Notes: generated by a model not told the origin, from the sequence alone. Counted from the stretch's first letter, positions 11,033 through 19,689 are shown. The stretch is 64,000 nucleotides of DNA from Methanosarcina sp. MSH10X1 (GCF_004099695.1 NZ_SCHL01000012.1:19960-83959); one strand, 5' to 3'. Numbers and translations: made by a program.

Positions 11033-11053
11033 CCGAGACTTTTTCTCGGTTTT
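11033..11053 (+). terminator. Hairpin terminator of RNA ligase gene
   Basis: CCGAGA, loop CTTTT, TCTCGG, then TTTT. Six-bp stem starting 10 bases after the stop codon. Confidence 0.65.
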
Positions 11054-11192
11054 GAAGCTTTAAGAACCCTTTTCAAAATGTTTCGAAAAGAAATATATTA
11101 CAGTATAATTATACCAGATGCGGGTTTAAGAGTTAAAAACCAATTATAGGAAAAGCAGTTATAAGTTATAAAGTCCGAAAAGTATCGGAACC

Positions 11193-11248
11193 CGGAGAAT
11201 ATCCAGAGTCGGAAAATATCCAGGTTCAGAAAATATCCAGATTCGGAA
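11193..11248. repeat. Imperfect 17-18-base tandem repeat
   Basis: Three copies of a GAAAATATCCAG-plus-linker unit in the 339-base gap between the RNA ligase and the SelB-like gene. Nothing else is visible in that gap apart from likely promoter sequence near 11260-11290. Confidence 0.6.
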
Positions 11249-11362
11249 GCATTATAAGATTAAAATTATTTTATCCAGAATAATCTGCATCAGAACTCGC
11301 ATTTAAAAAGCCTTAACTTAGTTTAGAAGAAATGACAGAGAAGGAATTGAAAGGGATCCAGT

Positions 11363-12433
11363 ATGACAAATCTTGCAATTATCGGGACGGAAAAGAGTGG
11401 AAGGACTTCCCTTGCCGCAAATCTCGGGAAAAAGGGGACATCCTCCGACATAGCCATGTATAATAACGACAAAGAAAGCCGGAAAATGGTCTTTATAGAC
11501 CCTCACGGCTATCCTAAAGCCATAAAGCCTCTGGTTACAGTACTGAACATTACGGATATGGCAATCCTCTGCATCCCTCCTGATGGCCTGAACAGAGATA
11601 ATCCTGTAAGTGTTCACACAGGAGAATGCATTGTTGCCCTGGACCTGCTCGGCTTCAAGCACGGAATAATTGCCCTGACAAAATCCGACAGTACCCATAT
11701 GCATGCAATCGACGAGCTAAAAAAGAAAATAAAACTAATGACTGCGGGCACTTCTCTCCAGGACTGGGAGTGTATCTCTCTGAACACCAATAAGGGTGCA
11801 AAAAATCCTTTTGAAGGTGTGGAAGATCTCAAAGCCAGAATTAACGAAATTTCAGAAAAAATCGAAGCTGAACAGGCTGAGTTAAATGGCCTGCCTGCAA
11901 GGGTGTTTATAGACCATGCTTTTAATGTGACCGGAAAAGGCTGTGTTGTCCTTGGAGTTGTCAAACAGGGGATTTCAAAAGACAAGGACAAGACCAAAAT
12001 TTTCCCACTGGACAGGGATATTGAAATCCGGTCCATTCAGAGCCATGATGTGGATATTGACAGCGCGCCCACAGGCACCAGGGTAGGCATGCGTCTTAAA
12101 AACGTGCAGGCTAAAGATATCGAAAGGGGATTTATTATTTCCGACAAAGAAATCGTAAGTACTGACTATACCCTTGAGTGTACCATCTCGAAATTCACAC
12201 GAGCAGTTGAAACCTCAAGTGTACTTCATCTCTTCGCTGGTCTGCAATCCGAACCTGTGCGTGTGGAGAAGATTCTGGTTGATGGGCAGGAAGTTAAAGA
12301 AGTAAAGCCCGGCAGTACCTGTGTGATGGAACTTTCAGGCAATAAAAAAGTAGCTTACAGCAAAGAGGACCGTTTCCTGCTGGCAAATCTTGACCTGCCC
12401 CAGCGGTTTGCAGGTTATGGATTTCCTAAATAA
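11363..12433 (+). CDS. SelB-like translation-factor GTPase (degenerate G domain)
   Basis: 356 aa. The N-terminal ~170 residues resemble the G domain of EF-Tu/SelB; domains II and III of the elongation-factor fold follow (domain II from about 185 with F-N-V-T-G-K-G-C-V-V-L-G). The GTPase motifs are altered. The P-loop reads G-T-E-K-S-G-R-T, with Arg where Lys is normally essential; the DxxG motif is D-P-H-G; and NKxD is T-K-S-D. Archaeal SelB-like proteins in organisms without selenocysteine have been described, and a link to pyrrolysyl-tRNA has been suggested and disputed. Here it may bind tRNA or another RNA without normal GTP hydrolysis. The gene is followed within 60 bases by a GGCT-like gene. 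Confidence 0.82.
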   Translation: MTNLAIIGTEKSGRTSLAANLGKKGTSSDIAMYNNDKESRKMVFIDPHGYPKAIKPLVTVLNITDMAILCIPPDGLNRDNPVSVHTGECIVALDLLGFKHGIIALTKSDSTHMHAIDELKKKIKLMTAGTSLQDWECISLNTNKGAKNPFEGVEDLKARINEISEKIEAEQAELNGLPARVFIDHAFNVTGKGCVVLGVVKQGISKDKDKTKIFPLDRDIEIRSIQSHDVDIDSAPTGTRVGMRLKNVQAKDIERGFIISDKEIVSTDYTLECTISKFTRAVETSSVLHLFAGLQSEPVRVEKILVDGQEVKEVKPGSTCVMELSGNKKVAYSKEDRFLLANLDLPQRFAGYGFPK

Positions 12434-12491
12434 CTTTCCTTAAAATATTTTTTGAGGATATAAGGGTTTTTGAGGGTATAAGGGTAATAGT

Positions 12492-13025
12492 ATGGAAAAC
12501 GATTCAGGAAAAAATGGAATCATAAACAAAAACGGGGAAGATAAGGTAAGGGACAAAACTCTTTATGGGCATGTCTTCCATAGAAATGTCTGCTGGCAGC
12601 GTTCCTATGAGAGACCGGAAGGTGAGGAGCTTATTATGGCATTGTACGGCAGCCTCAGAAACGGCCTTTACAACAGTCGGCGACTTGACCTGCAAAACAG
12701 GTCAGAACTGCTTGGCACAACACAAGTAAGAGGATACGCCCTTTACTCTCTAGGACCCTACCCATGCGTTTATCCTTCTGAAGATTCTTTCATTATAGCC
12801 GAAGTACGCAGGTTTTCAGGAAAGCAGCAGCTTGAAGTCGCCAGGTCAATTGATTATATGGAACTCTTCGGAGGCTACCACAGGGAATACGTGGATCTCG
12901 AAATTGGTGAGCAGAAGCTCAGAGGCTTTATTTACGTTTACGATGAAAAGCCTGAGTCAGAAGAGATCGAGCATGGCGACTGGGCAAGGTACCTGGAAGA
13001 AAAAGGGTTACAACAAGGACAGTAA
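12492..13025 (+). CDS. Gamma-glutamylcyclotransferase-like (AIG2/GGCT fold) protein
   Basis: 177 aa. The GGCT fold is shown by Y-G-S-L-R near residue 52 (substrate-binding loop), a G-Y-A-L-Y strand and the candidate catalytic Glu in D-Y-M-E-L-F-G-G-Y. Family members cyclise gamma-glutamyl peptides or amines; the substrate in methanogens is unknown. A second start at 12636 (M-A-L-Y-G) has a strong ribosome binding site, GGTGAGGAG at 12621-12629, and would give 130 aa. However, the first beta strand (E-L-I-M-A-L-Y-G) seems to need the residues before it, so I keep the longer form. The N-terminal ~40 residues are charged and not conserved-looking. Confidence 0.8.
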   Translation: MENDSGKNGIINKNGEDKVRDKTLYGHVFHRNVCWQRSYERPEGEELIMALYGSLRNGLYNSRRLDLQNRSELLGTTQVRGYALYSLGPYPCVYPSEDSFIIAEVRRFSGKQQLEVARSIDYMELFGGYHREYVDLEIGEQKLRGFIYVYDEKPESEEIEHGDWARYLEEKGLQQGQ

Positions 13026-13123
13026 TCTGAATTAAAGAGACAAAAAATAAGGAAAAATGGAAGTAGAAGTATCGAAAATAGAAATCTAAAAATTATACAT
13101 TTCTTAAAGATAGGGACCTAAAA

Positions 13124-13897
13124 TCACAGGTTCTTTAAAAACTCAAGACTCTCGATCCCTTCTTCTACCGAACTCACTTCGGTAACAAAGATTCCCTTAT
13201 AATCTGAAAGTTTTCCCATTACTCGTTTCCAGTCTATTGTACCTTTACCCAGTGGAAGGTGTTCATCCTTTTTGCCCATATTATCATGGATGTGTATATG
13301 GGAGATTTTTTCTACAAGAAGGTCAAGGAAGTCATCAATAAGCCCAACTGTGTTTGCATGCCCAACATCGAAAGTAAAACCCACATTATGGCTTCCGATA
13401 GATTCTAGCATTTCGAGCATTTCATCGGGATATTTTCCGAAGATCTTCGGCAGGTCGGGCATATTTTCAACTGCAACCAGGATTCCGAAATCTGCTGCGA
13501 AATCACAGATTTCCTGAAGAGAAGCAAGATTGGTAAAATAAGCTTCCTGTGGAACCTGCACGCCATAAGGGGAAAGATATCCAGGGTGAATTACAGCCAG
13601 ATTAACATAGTTAGATGCGAGAGTAAGGTAATGTTTCATCTGCCTGAGCACTTCTGCCCTGATTGAGTCATTCAGACCTGCCAGATTCATGTCCGAGAAA
13701 GGCAGGTGCAGAGTTAGCTCAAGACCTGTGGTTTCACTGATATTTTTTAAGTTCTGGATGTTCTTGCTGTTCAAGCACTGAGATCCTTCCTGTACGATCT
13801 CCCAACCGGTATACCCGTGATCCTCGAGCGTGTAAGCCCATTTGAAAGGGTCTTCAACGACTGCACGTGACGAATAGCTAATTCTCTGCAACTGCAT
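13124..13897 (-). CDS. Sugar-phosphate isomerase/epimerase-like TIM barrel
   Basis: 257 aa of the xylose-isomerase-like/AP endonuclease 2 superfamily. Metal-binding positions are visible: H-P-G-Y near 105, E-N-M-P near 145, D-V-G-H near 180, H-I-H-D near 205 and a C-terminal T-E-V strand near 245. These are the His, Glu and Asp ligands for two or three divalent metals. The substrate cannot be assigned; an endonuclease IV role is less likely because the family's DNA-binding loops are short here. The gene is flanked by a 13-base tandem repeat upstream and converges with the GGCT-like gene. Confidence 0.8.
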   Translation of the reverse strand: MQLQRISYSSRAVVEDPFKWAYTLEDHGYTGWEIVQEGSQCLNSKNIQNLKNISETTGLELTLHLPFSDMNLAGLNDSIRAEVLRQMKHYLTLASNYVNLAVIHPGYLSPYGVQVPQEAYFTNLASLQEICDFAADFGILVAVENMPDLPKIFGKYPDEMLEMLESIGSHNVGFTFDVGHANTVGLIDDFLDLLVEKISHIHIHDNMGKKDEHLPLGKGTIDWKRVMGKLSDYKGIFVTEVSSVEEGIESLEFLKNL

Positions 13898-13970
13898 GGC
13901 GAGAGTTCATTCCTTTTAATTTATCGATATAGATCTGTGGATGCGAATTAAGATATATTTAACTGAATCA

Positions 13971-14017
13971 TTTAATTGGAGTATTTAATTGGAGTATTTA
14001 ATTGGAGTATTTAACTG
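13971..14017. repeat. 13-base tandem repeat
   Basis: TTTAATTGGAGTA repeated three times exactly, then a partial copy (TTTAACTG). Between the isomerase promoter and the UPF0201 gene. Confidence 0.85.
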
Positions 14018-14043
14018 AATAAACTGCTAAACCCTAAATTTTC

Positions 14044-14523
14044 TTAATCCCTTTCCACATAGTCCATTTCTACTTCAACAATAGGTTTTCCTTCTTCCGT
14101 AAGGGGTAAAAGCCACTCAAAGAGTCTTTCCATTTCCTTCTCAGAGTCAGCATTGATAATAACTTCGATAGATCCGAGAGGTTCTTCCTGTGCAGGAACA
14201 CTGGGAATTCCGACAAAAGCAGCCTGCTTATTGAGAGAAAAGCGGACTGAAAGCCCGTCGCGAGATAAGCCTTTACCGAAGGCTTTGTTGCGAACGGTAT
14301 CTATGATTTCTTCTCTGCGAATTAGCCCATGCAAGGTTTGTAAAATGTCAATTTCCCCTTCTGCAGAGAAGAAAAAAGAGGGGGAAACTCCTGTTTCAGA
14401 TTCTGTGCCCTCAATAGTGTCTTTTTTGAGTTCAATATCAGTGAAAAGGGACGAGATTGCTTTGATAACTTTTTCCGGATCTTCTGTAGGATATACAGCT
14501 GCTGAAACCTTAACATGTATCAT
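14044..14523 (-). CDS. UPF0201-family protein
   Basis: 159 aa. An archaeal conserved protein of the UPF0201 family with an alpha/beta fold related to ribosomal protein L5 and RNA-binding domains. Recognised from the order: a V-x-A-x-V-Y-P-T-E-D-x-x-K-V start, a central R-R-x-x-I-x-D-T-x-R block, a conserved L-S-x-x-G-L-S-V-x-F-x-L-N-K-Q-A-A strand, and a C-terminal W-L-L-P-L-T-E-x-G-x-P. In several archaea this domain is fused or adjacent to the UPF0200 kinase, exactly as here. That argues for a shared function, probably RNA- or nucleotide-related, still not defined experimentally as far as I know. Confidence 0.85.
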   Translation of the reverse strand: MIHVKVSAAVYPTEDPEKVIKAISSLFTDIELKKDTIEGTESETGVSPSFFFSAEGEIDILQTLHGLIRREEIIDTVRNKAFGKGLSRDGLSVRFSLNKQAAFVGIPSVPAQEEPLGSIEVIINADSEKEMERLFEWLLPLTEEGKPIVEVEMDYVERD

Positions 14524-14640
14524 AAGTTTGCTCCACTAAATTTAAAGTAGATTGTCTCAGAGATTTGTTGCATATTTTTTAACGTAAATTAATTTCATAC
14601 CTGTTCAGAAAAATTATTCTTTTATTCCTGTTTTTAAGAT

Positions 14641-15198
14641 TTATTCTGTGGAGCTTCCCAGGTAATTGCTCAAAACTTCAACGACATCCTTTTTGAAAGT
14701 TTCCAGAGTGGAATTATTTTCGATTTCTACATTGGATGCCTCTATAGCGTCTCCCATGCCCCAGCTGAGTTCCCGTTCATCCCGGCTGCGAAGCCCTTCT
14801 ATATTGTTCATATCATCGCTTCGGCCTCGTTTCTTGACTCTGGAAAAGCGAACTTCGATAGGAGCATAGATAGAAATCAGGATGAATCCTTCTCCGAATT
14901 CTTGCCTGAAGCATTCCACTTCGGCAATCCCGCGTACCCCGTCCACAACAATAAGGTCAGAACCAGCCTCCTTAATTTGAGAAATACAGCGTATGGCAAC
15001 CGCGTCCATACCCTCGCATTTGCGAAGCTGTGTTGCAACCATTCCGGTATTGGAATCATTGGGCTCAAGCCCGCGTCTCAAAACTTCCTTCCGAATTACG
15101 TCACCCATGTTAACAACGGGAATGCCCATTTCAGCAGCAATTCTGGCAGCTTCCGATTTTCCAGATGCTGGCATGCCTACGAATGCTATTATTTTCAT
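14641..15198 (-). CDS. UPF0200-family P-loop kinase (dephospho-CoA kinase-like)
   Basis: 185 aa. Walker A motif G-M-P-A-S-G-K-S near residue 8; then N-M-G-D-V-I-R, D-G-V-R-G near 84 and a lid with R-G-R-S-D-D. The fold and motifs resemble dephospho-CoA and adenylate kinases, and archaeal members have been proposed to act in nucleotide or CoA metabolism, but the substrate is not settled. I chose the ATG at 15198; a TTG one codon upstream is less likely. It lies 117 bases upstream of UPF0201 in the same direction, so the two form a probable operon. Confidence 0.85.
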   Translation of the reverse strand: MKIIAFVGMPASGKSEAARIAAEMGIPVVNMGDVIRKEVLRRGLEPNDSNTGMVATQLRKCEGMDAVAIRCISQIKEAGSDLIVVDGVRGIAEVECFRQEFGEGFILISIYAPIEVRFSRVKKRGRSDDMNNIEGLRSRDERELSWGMGDAIEASNVEIENNSTLETFKKDVVEVLSNYLGSSTE

Positions 15199-15219
15199 CA
15201 AAAATTACCCTTTAAACTT

Positions 15220-15425
15220 GAATTATTAGACCTGAATTATTAACTTGAGCTGTTAGACCTTATCATTACTTGAGCTGTTAGATCTGGGTTATTCACTTGA
15301 ACTATTAAATCTGAGTTATTCACTTGAACTATTAAATCTGAGTTATTCACTTGAGCTGTTAGATCTGGGTTATTCACTTGAACTATTAAATCTGAGTTAT
15401 TCACTTGAACTATTAGATTTGAACC
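15220..15425. repeat. 27-base tandem repeat
   Basis: About seven copies of a unit close to CTTGAACTATTAAATCTGAG plus TTATTCA, degenerating toward both ends. Confidence 0.85.
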
Positions 15426-15691
15426 ATTAAACCGCTAAATTTGAATTATTGAGTCATTGATTGAATTATTGGATCGTTAGAAATGCATAAAAGCCTGGTT
15501 ATTATTAAATTTGATTTCTGACGGAGTAGATTGAATTATAACTGAATGGTCTGAATAATGATACCTGACGTTAACCATGAGATGGTACCGTGTAGATGAT
15601 ATAATTCTAGTCAAACCGCAGGATCATATATATTATTTCCTGAAAAACTGACGCCTGGGTAATGGGAAGATAGTCGGGGCTAAAAGAGGCT

Positions 15692-15777
15692 GAAGAATAT
15701 GAAAGAAACGGAAGAATATGAAAGAAACGGAAGAATATGAAAGAAACGGAAGAATATGAAAGAAACGGAAGAACATG
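15692..15777. repeat. 19-base tandem repeat
   Basis: Four exact copies of GAAGAATATGAAAGAAACG and a fifth truncated copy, downstream of orc1/cdc6. Confidence 0.9.
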
Positions 15778-15852
15778 CAATTAAAGAAGGTTATTAGGTC
15801 AAGAAAAAATAAAAGCAGGAAAATATGAGGATGGAAAATATGAGGGTACACC

Positions 15853-17097
15853 TCATGAGAACATCTTGTTGAAAACTGACGTTTTAAAATCCACCAGAGG
15901 TTTGAGCCTGTAATCTTCAAGAAGTACTTTACGGGTGTTTTCCACCGGAACACTCAGGGAAATTTCTTTAGTCCTGCCGTAGCGGCCTTTGCTTACAACG
16001 ACAGCATTGACTATACCTAGCATATCAAGCTCGGACATAAGGTCAGTAACCCTGCGCTGTGTGAGGATGTCAACATCAATGTGATGACAAAGCTGGCGAT
16101 AGACATTATACATCTCGCCCGTTGTGACATTCTTACCTTCTCTTCCCCGGTTCCGCAGGAGAATAATACTGTAGAGTACAAGTTTGGACTGAGTAGGAAG
16201 GGTTCTTACCACTTCAACCACACGATCAATTTCGATTTTTTCCTGAGCACGTCTCACATGCTCTTCAAGAACCTGAGGCTGGTTTTCCCTTTCTGCAATT
16301 TCCCCTGATACCCGCAGGAGGTCAAGTGCGCGCCTTGCATCGCCATGTTCCTGAGCTGCAAAGGCAGCGCATAAGGGTATTACCATTTCACCAAGAACTC
16401 CATCAGTGTAGGCCATTTTTGCCCTTTGTTTCAGAATATCGCTGATCTGTTCAGCGTCATAAGGAGGGAAAATGAGTTCTTCTTCGCCCAGGGAACTTTT
16501 AACTCTGGGATCCAGAAATTCAGTGAATTTCAGATCATTTGAAACACCGATCATACTGACTTTGGCTCTCCGCAGGTCTGTATTAATTCTTGAGAGGTTG
16601 TAAAGGACATCGTCACCTTTTTTAATCAGCTTATCGATTTCGTCCAGAATTATAATAATAACCTGTTCTCTGGAATCAATAGCCTCTTTAAATTTCATGA
16701 AGACCTGGTCGGTAGGCCAACCGGTCATAGGAACTTCTTCTTCAAAATGTCTGGCAAGATTTGCAAGGAGCCTGTACTGGGTATCGATTACCTCACAATT
16801 GATATAAACAACCGAGCAGAAAAGTGATTTGTCTTCGCTGACCCTCTCAAGCTCTTTACCAACGTAGCGGGTAACAGCAGTTTTTCCTGTTCCTGTTTTT
16901 CCGTAAATGAGGACATTCGAAGGGGTTTCTCCTCGGAGTGCGGAAACCAGAATTGTTGCAAGACTATTAATTTGCTCATTCCTGTGCAGCAAAAGGTCAG
17001 GCGTGTAAGAAGGCCGAAGTACTTCTTTGTTTTTGAAAATTGATTTTCCGTCAAGTAATTTTTCGAATAAGCCGTCTAGTGATTGAGCTTTTATCAT
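15853..17097 (-). CDS. cdc6: Replication initiator Orc1/Cdc6
   Basis: 414 aa AAA+ ATPase with a C-terminal winged helix; binds ORB sequences and loads MCM at the origin. Walker A is G-K-T-G-T-G-K-T near residue 66, Walker B is I-I-L-D-E-I-D near 150, sensor 1 is V-S-N-D near 185 and sensor 2 lies in a D-A-R-R-A-L-D-L-L helix near 265. The winged-helix domain occupies roughly residues 310-414 (T-Q-R-R-V-T-D and G-R-Y-G-R). The promoter region faces the large AT-rich origin region, an arrangement in which archaeal orc1 genes usually sit beside the origin they control. Confidence 0.96.
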   Translation of the reverse strand: MIKAQSLDGLFEKLLDGKSIFKNKEVLRPSYTPDLLLHRNEQINSLATILVSALRGETPSNVLIYGKTGTGKTAVTRYVGKELERVSEDKSLFCSVVYINCEVIDTQYRLLANLARHFEEEVPMTGWPTDQVFMKFKEAIDSREQVIIIILDEIDKLIKKGDDVLYNLSRINTDLRRAKVSMIGVSNDLKFTEFLDPRVKSSLGEEELIFPPYDAEQISDILKQRAKMAYTDGVLGEMVIPLCAAFAAQEHGDARRALDLLRVSGEIAERENQPQVLEEHVRRAQEKIEIDRVVEVVRTLPTQSKLVLYSIILLRNRGREGKNVTTGEMYNVYRQLCHHIDVDILTQRRVTDLMSELDMLGIVNAVVVSKGRYGRTKEISLSVPVENTRKVLLEDYRLKPLVDFKTSVFNKMFS

Positions 17098-18213
17098 GAA
17101 TGACCCTCTATAAAAATTGATGATATCAAGCGCTTAAGGGGTTAGATAATAGATACACCTTTAATGCGAATAATTAATATATATAATAAATTAATAAAGT
17201 CATAATGTGTATGCAATTTATTAATACGGTGGGTACACAATGTGCTAACTTTTTCTTTGCACTACTTTCATTTGTTTTATTGGCTAGAGTAAACCGTAAT
17301 AGTTGAGACTTTATTCACAGAATATATTTTTGGAGGATTCTGCTACGCAGTTTTAAATTTTTTAGCTTGAATATAGGCCTGCGAATTTAATAGCCAGGTT
17401 TACTCTTTTTAATACTTTTTTAAATTCACCTTTAAGGTTTTACTGTTGCCTGAAACGGGAGAAATTCTTAAAGGTTGCGCCAAGTTTTATTCTTTGACTC
17501 AACTGTTGGACATTTGTGTCTTATATTATCTCCTGAAGTTAGCTCCTTAGAGTTATCTCCTGAGAACTGTTTTCTTGGAGTTACTGTTATATATTTTTCT
17601 AAGAAAATATTTTAAGTAACTAGAATTATAACTTCAACTTAGGGATAAGTTTTATATTGCTGATACAATAGCCATTGAGCCATTTTAAGATAATTATTGT
17701 AATGATTACCAGAAAACTTCAAAGTATTGTAAATTGAATTTCTTAAATGGAATATTTGAAGGGGGGTTGGTTTCAAATTTCAAACTTTTAATTTCAAACC
17801 TTTAACTTCAAACCTTTAACTTCAAACCTTTAATTTCAAACCTTTAATTTCAAACCTTTAACTTCAGACCTTTAACTTCAGATCTTTAATTACAAAATCT
17901 TTATTCCCGCAATCAGGAACTAAACTTTACTTTATGTACTCTGGATTTTCACTTATGATTCTTTGCGCTTTTTATGAAAACCCCTCTGAATCCTGTTCAT
18001 AAGGAGAAAGGGATAGAAGATACATGTTTCTTATAGTTAATGCCTGAAATATTCATTTTTTGCTAATTGCTGCTAAATTGTCGGGCAAGTCTTCCTTAAT
18101 AAAGCGCACTTCAAACCCAGAGAAAATCTACATTCAGGATCTTCTTTTAACAAAACTTTAGGTGAAACTGGTATATAAGCAAGTAATTTTTAGCTATATT
18201 TGCAGTAGATGCA
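17098..18213. other. 1.1-kb AT-rich region upstream of orc1/cdc6
   Basis: No gene supported. Holds the orc1/cdc6 promoter (TATA-like ATTAATATATATAAT near 17169-17183) and a 14-base repeat array. At the far end a TATA element (GGTATATAAG at 18170-18179) precedes a small ORF. Forms the left part of the presumed origin region. Confidence 0.5.
17779..17890. repeat. 14-base tandem repeat beside origin
   Basis: About eight copies of TTCAAACCTTTAAY, with CAAA turning to CAGA in the last copies. Could be an origin-associated repeat or simply one of the many intergenic repeats of this genome. Confidence 0.8.
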
Positions 18214-18411
18214 ATGGAAGTACACGTTATTAATTGTTATGGTAAAGACCCGTTTGTTTCCACTGGAAAGCGTTTTACCTTAAATATCCATAACAGAAAT
18301 CGTTATCATGAAGCACATTATGTTTTAAAAAAAAGATTCCGGATTCCAGAACCAATCGAGGTTGAATTTAAATCCTTCTTTTCAGATGGAAGAAGTTATG
18401 AAAATTTTTGA
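18214..18411 (+). CDS. Small hypothetical protein overlapping an ORB
   Basis: 65 aa, basic and aromatic-rich (about 20% Arg, Lys and His). It has a plausible promoter: GGTATATAAG at 18170, about 44 bases before the ATG. No family recognised. The stretch K-D-P-F-V-S-T-G-K is encoded exactly by an ORB-like element on the other strand. A related nonsense-terminated peptide (K-D-P-F-I-S-T-G-R) is encoded by the next ORB at 18866, so coding similarity may just reflect ORB sequence. It may therefore be a chance ORF within the origin. Confidence 0.3.
   Translation: MEVHVINCYGKDPFVSTGKRFTLNIHNRNRYHEAHYVLKKRFRIPEPIEVEFKSFFSDGRSYENF
18248..18270 (-). other. ORB-like element 1 of origin
   Basis: On the minus strand: CTTTCCAGTGGAAACAAACG plus GGT. 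Dyad TTCCAGTGGAAA is perfect; the G-run is interrupted by a C. Shares about 30 bases with the element at 18866. Confidence 0.7.
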
Positions 18412-18534
18412 TTTTTTATCTTAAATTTAAAGAATAAAAAATTTAAGATAAAATCACACTTATACATGAATTATCCTGCTTGTAGTAAAAAAGAATAGGG
18501 GAATTGAGCATACAAGAGAAGAATATAACCAAAA

Positions 18535-18840
18535 GAGAAGAATTAAGGAAATGGGGAAAATAAAGGAAGATAGATAAAATAGGGGAAGTAAGGGAAACAA
18601 AGAAAATAAGGGAAGTAAGGGAAGATAGATAAAATAAGGGAAGTAAGGGAAGATAGATAAAATAGGGGAAGTAAGGGAAACAAAGAAAATAGGAGAAATA
18701 AAGGAAATAAGGAAGATAGGGGAAAAAGGGGAAAAAGGGGAAATAAAAAATAAAGAAAATAGGGGAAAAAGGGGAAATAAAAAATAAAGAAAATAGGGGA
18801 AAAAGGGGAAAATAAAGAAAATGAGAACAATGATAAAGGA
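18535..18840. repeat. Polypurine (G+A) repeat tract in origin
   Basis: About 300 bases nearly free of pyrimidine on the plus strand, built of GGGGAA, GGGAAGTA and AGATAGATAAAA-type units. Such tracts can form triplex or other non-B DNA. Minus-strand translations are low-complexity Phe/Pro/Ser/Leu strings and not genes. Confidence 0.8.
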
Positions 18841-18865
18841 GAAATTAAAGTAACTATAGGAAAAG

Positions 18866-18888
18866 ACCCCTTTATTTCCACTGGAAGG
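18866..18888 (-). other. ORB-like element 2 of origin
   Basis: On the minus strand: CCTTCCAGTGGAAATAAAGG plus GGT. Full dyad and full G-run; the best match in the origin. Confidence 0.8.
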
Positions 18889-18904
18889 TTTATATAACCC
18901 CCGG

Positions 18905-18924
18905 ACCCCATGATTTCCACTAGA
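18905..18924 (-). other. ORB-like element 3 of origin
   Basis: On the minus strand: CTCTAGTGGAAATCATGGGG then T. Same order of dyad half and G-run with several mismatches; 17 bases from element 2. Confidence 0.55.
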
Positions 18925-19192
18925 GAGGGGTTAGGGTTCAGAGCAACAAAATAAAAAAAGGTTTTATTTTGTGAAGCAACAAAATAATGTTGTTTAGTTA
19001 TAAAACTATTAGTATATATAGGTTATTATAAGTACAGACTGAAAACTGGATTTTAAAATTTAAAGCACATTGTAGAAAAAATTCTCATTCTCCAAAATAA
19101 AATGATTCATTCCCTAAAATAAATTCTTTTTAATATTCCTAAATTCATTAGAATTTACTTCTCTATTCGCTTCCCTTATCATCGTGGAAATG

Positions 19193-19214
19193 TTTCCAGT
19201 AGAAATATAGGGGT
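19193..19214 (+). other. ORB-like element 4 of origin (opposed)
   Basis: TTTCCAGTAGAAATATAGGGG then T. Faces the opposite way to elements 1-3, closing the AT-rich core on its right side. Confidence 0.65.
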
Positions 19215-19289
19215 CCCCCTCTGTAGCAGACATTTCTATGATTAAAGTAACTTATCGCTCCTCATTTTTACTAATTATTTATCCAGTAG

Positions 19290-19660
19290 ATACGATAACT
19301 TTTCTTTTTTATTTCCTTTTCTATTTCCTTTTTTATTTCATTCTTTTATATTTCCCTCTTTTTTATTTCCTTTTTTATTTCATTCTTTTTTTGTTTTGCA
19401 TAAGATCTTACTTATTTTTTTTATTTCTCTTTTTTCTTGCATTTCTTTCTTTTTACGATAATTCTTACTTTATTTTAATTTCCTTTCCTTCCACTCTCTA
19501 TTTCACTTACTCTTCTCTAAACACTAAATCTTTCTTTAATTTACCTTTACCTTCATCAGTTTATTCTCTTTTAATCCTCTTTTAATTCTCTTTTAATTCT
19601 CTTTTAATTCTCTTTTAATTCTCTTTTAATTCTCTTTTAATTCTCTTTTAATTCTCTTTT
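19290..19660. repeat. Polypyrimidine tract with 11-base repeats
   Basis: T/C-rich segment of units such as TTTTATTTCCTT, ending with about eight copies of CTTTTAATTCT at 19567-19654. It mirrors the polypurine tract on the other side of the origin core. The long plus-strand reading frame here is low-complexity Phe/Leu/Tyr and not a gene. Confidence 0.8.
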
Positions 19661-19689
19661 TTATGTTTGGCTTTCTTTTCATGCTCCTT

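Larger units (their letters stand above)
15202..15852. other. 651-base repeat-rich spacer between UPF0200 and orc1/cdc6
   Basis: Contains two tandem-repeat blocks (listed) and no supportable gene. The 19-base repeat period is not a multiple of three, which argues against coding. Confidence 0.6.
18248..19214. other. Probable replication origin (oriC)
   Basis: Four ORB-like elements lie next to orc1/cdc6. Three are on the minus strand (18248, 18866, 18905) and one is on the plus strand (19193). They enclose an A+T-rich segment of about 260 bases (18931-19190) without repeats of its own, suited as the unwinding element. ORBs in opposite orientation around an AT-rich core beside an orc1 gene is the standard archaeal origin plan. 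A polypurine tract (18535-18840) and, beyond the last ORB, a polypyrimidine tract (19290-19660) are also present. Confidence 0.78.

Noticed and set aside
13243..13258. ORB-like CCCAGTGGAAGG within the isomerase gene
   Set aside because: Half-match in coding DNA without the G-run; expected by chance.
15220..15777. Possible CRISPR array
   Set aside because: Units are directly tandem with no unique spacers, and no cas genes are near.
18543..18920. Long minus-strand reading frame over the polypurine tract
   Set aside because: Pure Phe/Pro/Ser/Leu low complexity that follows from the repeat; no ribosome binding site or domain.
19238..19585. Plus-strand hydrophobic frame over the T-rich tract
   Set aside because: Composition is dictated by T-rich repeats; looks like a membrane protein only for that reason.
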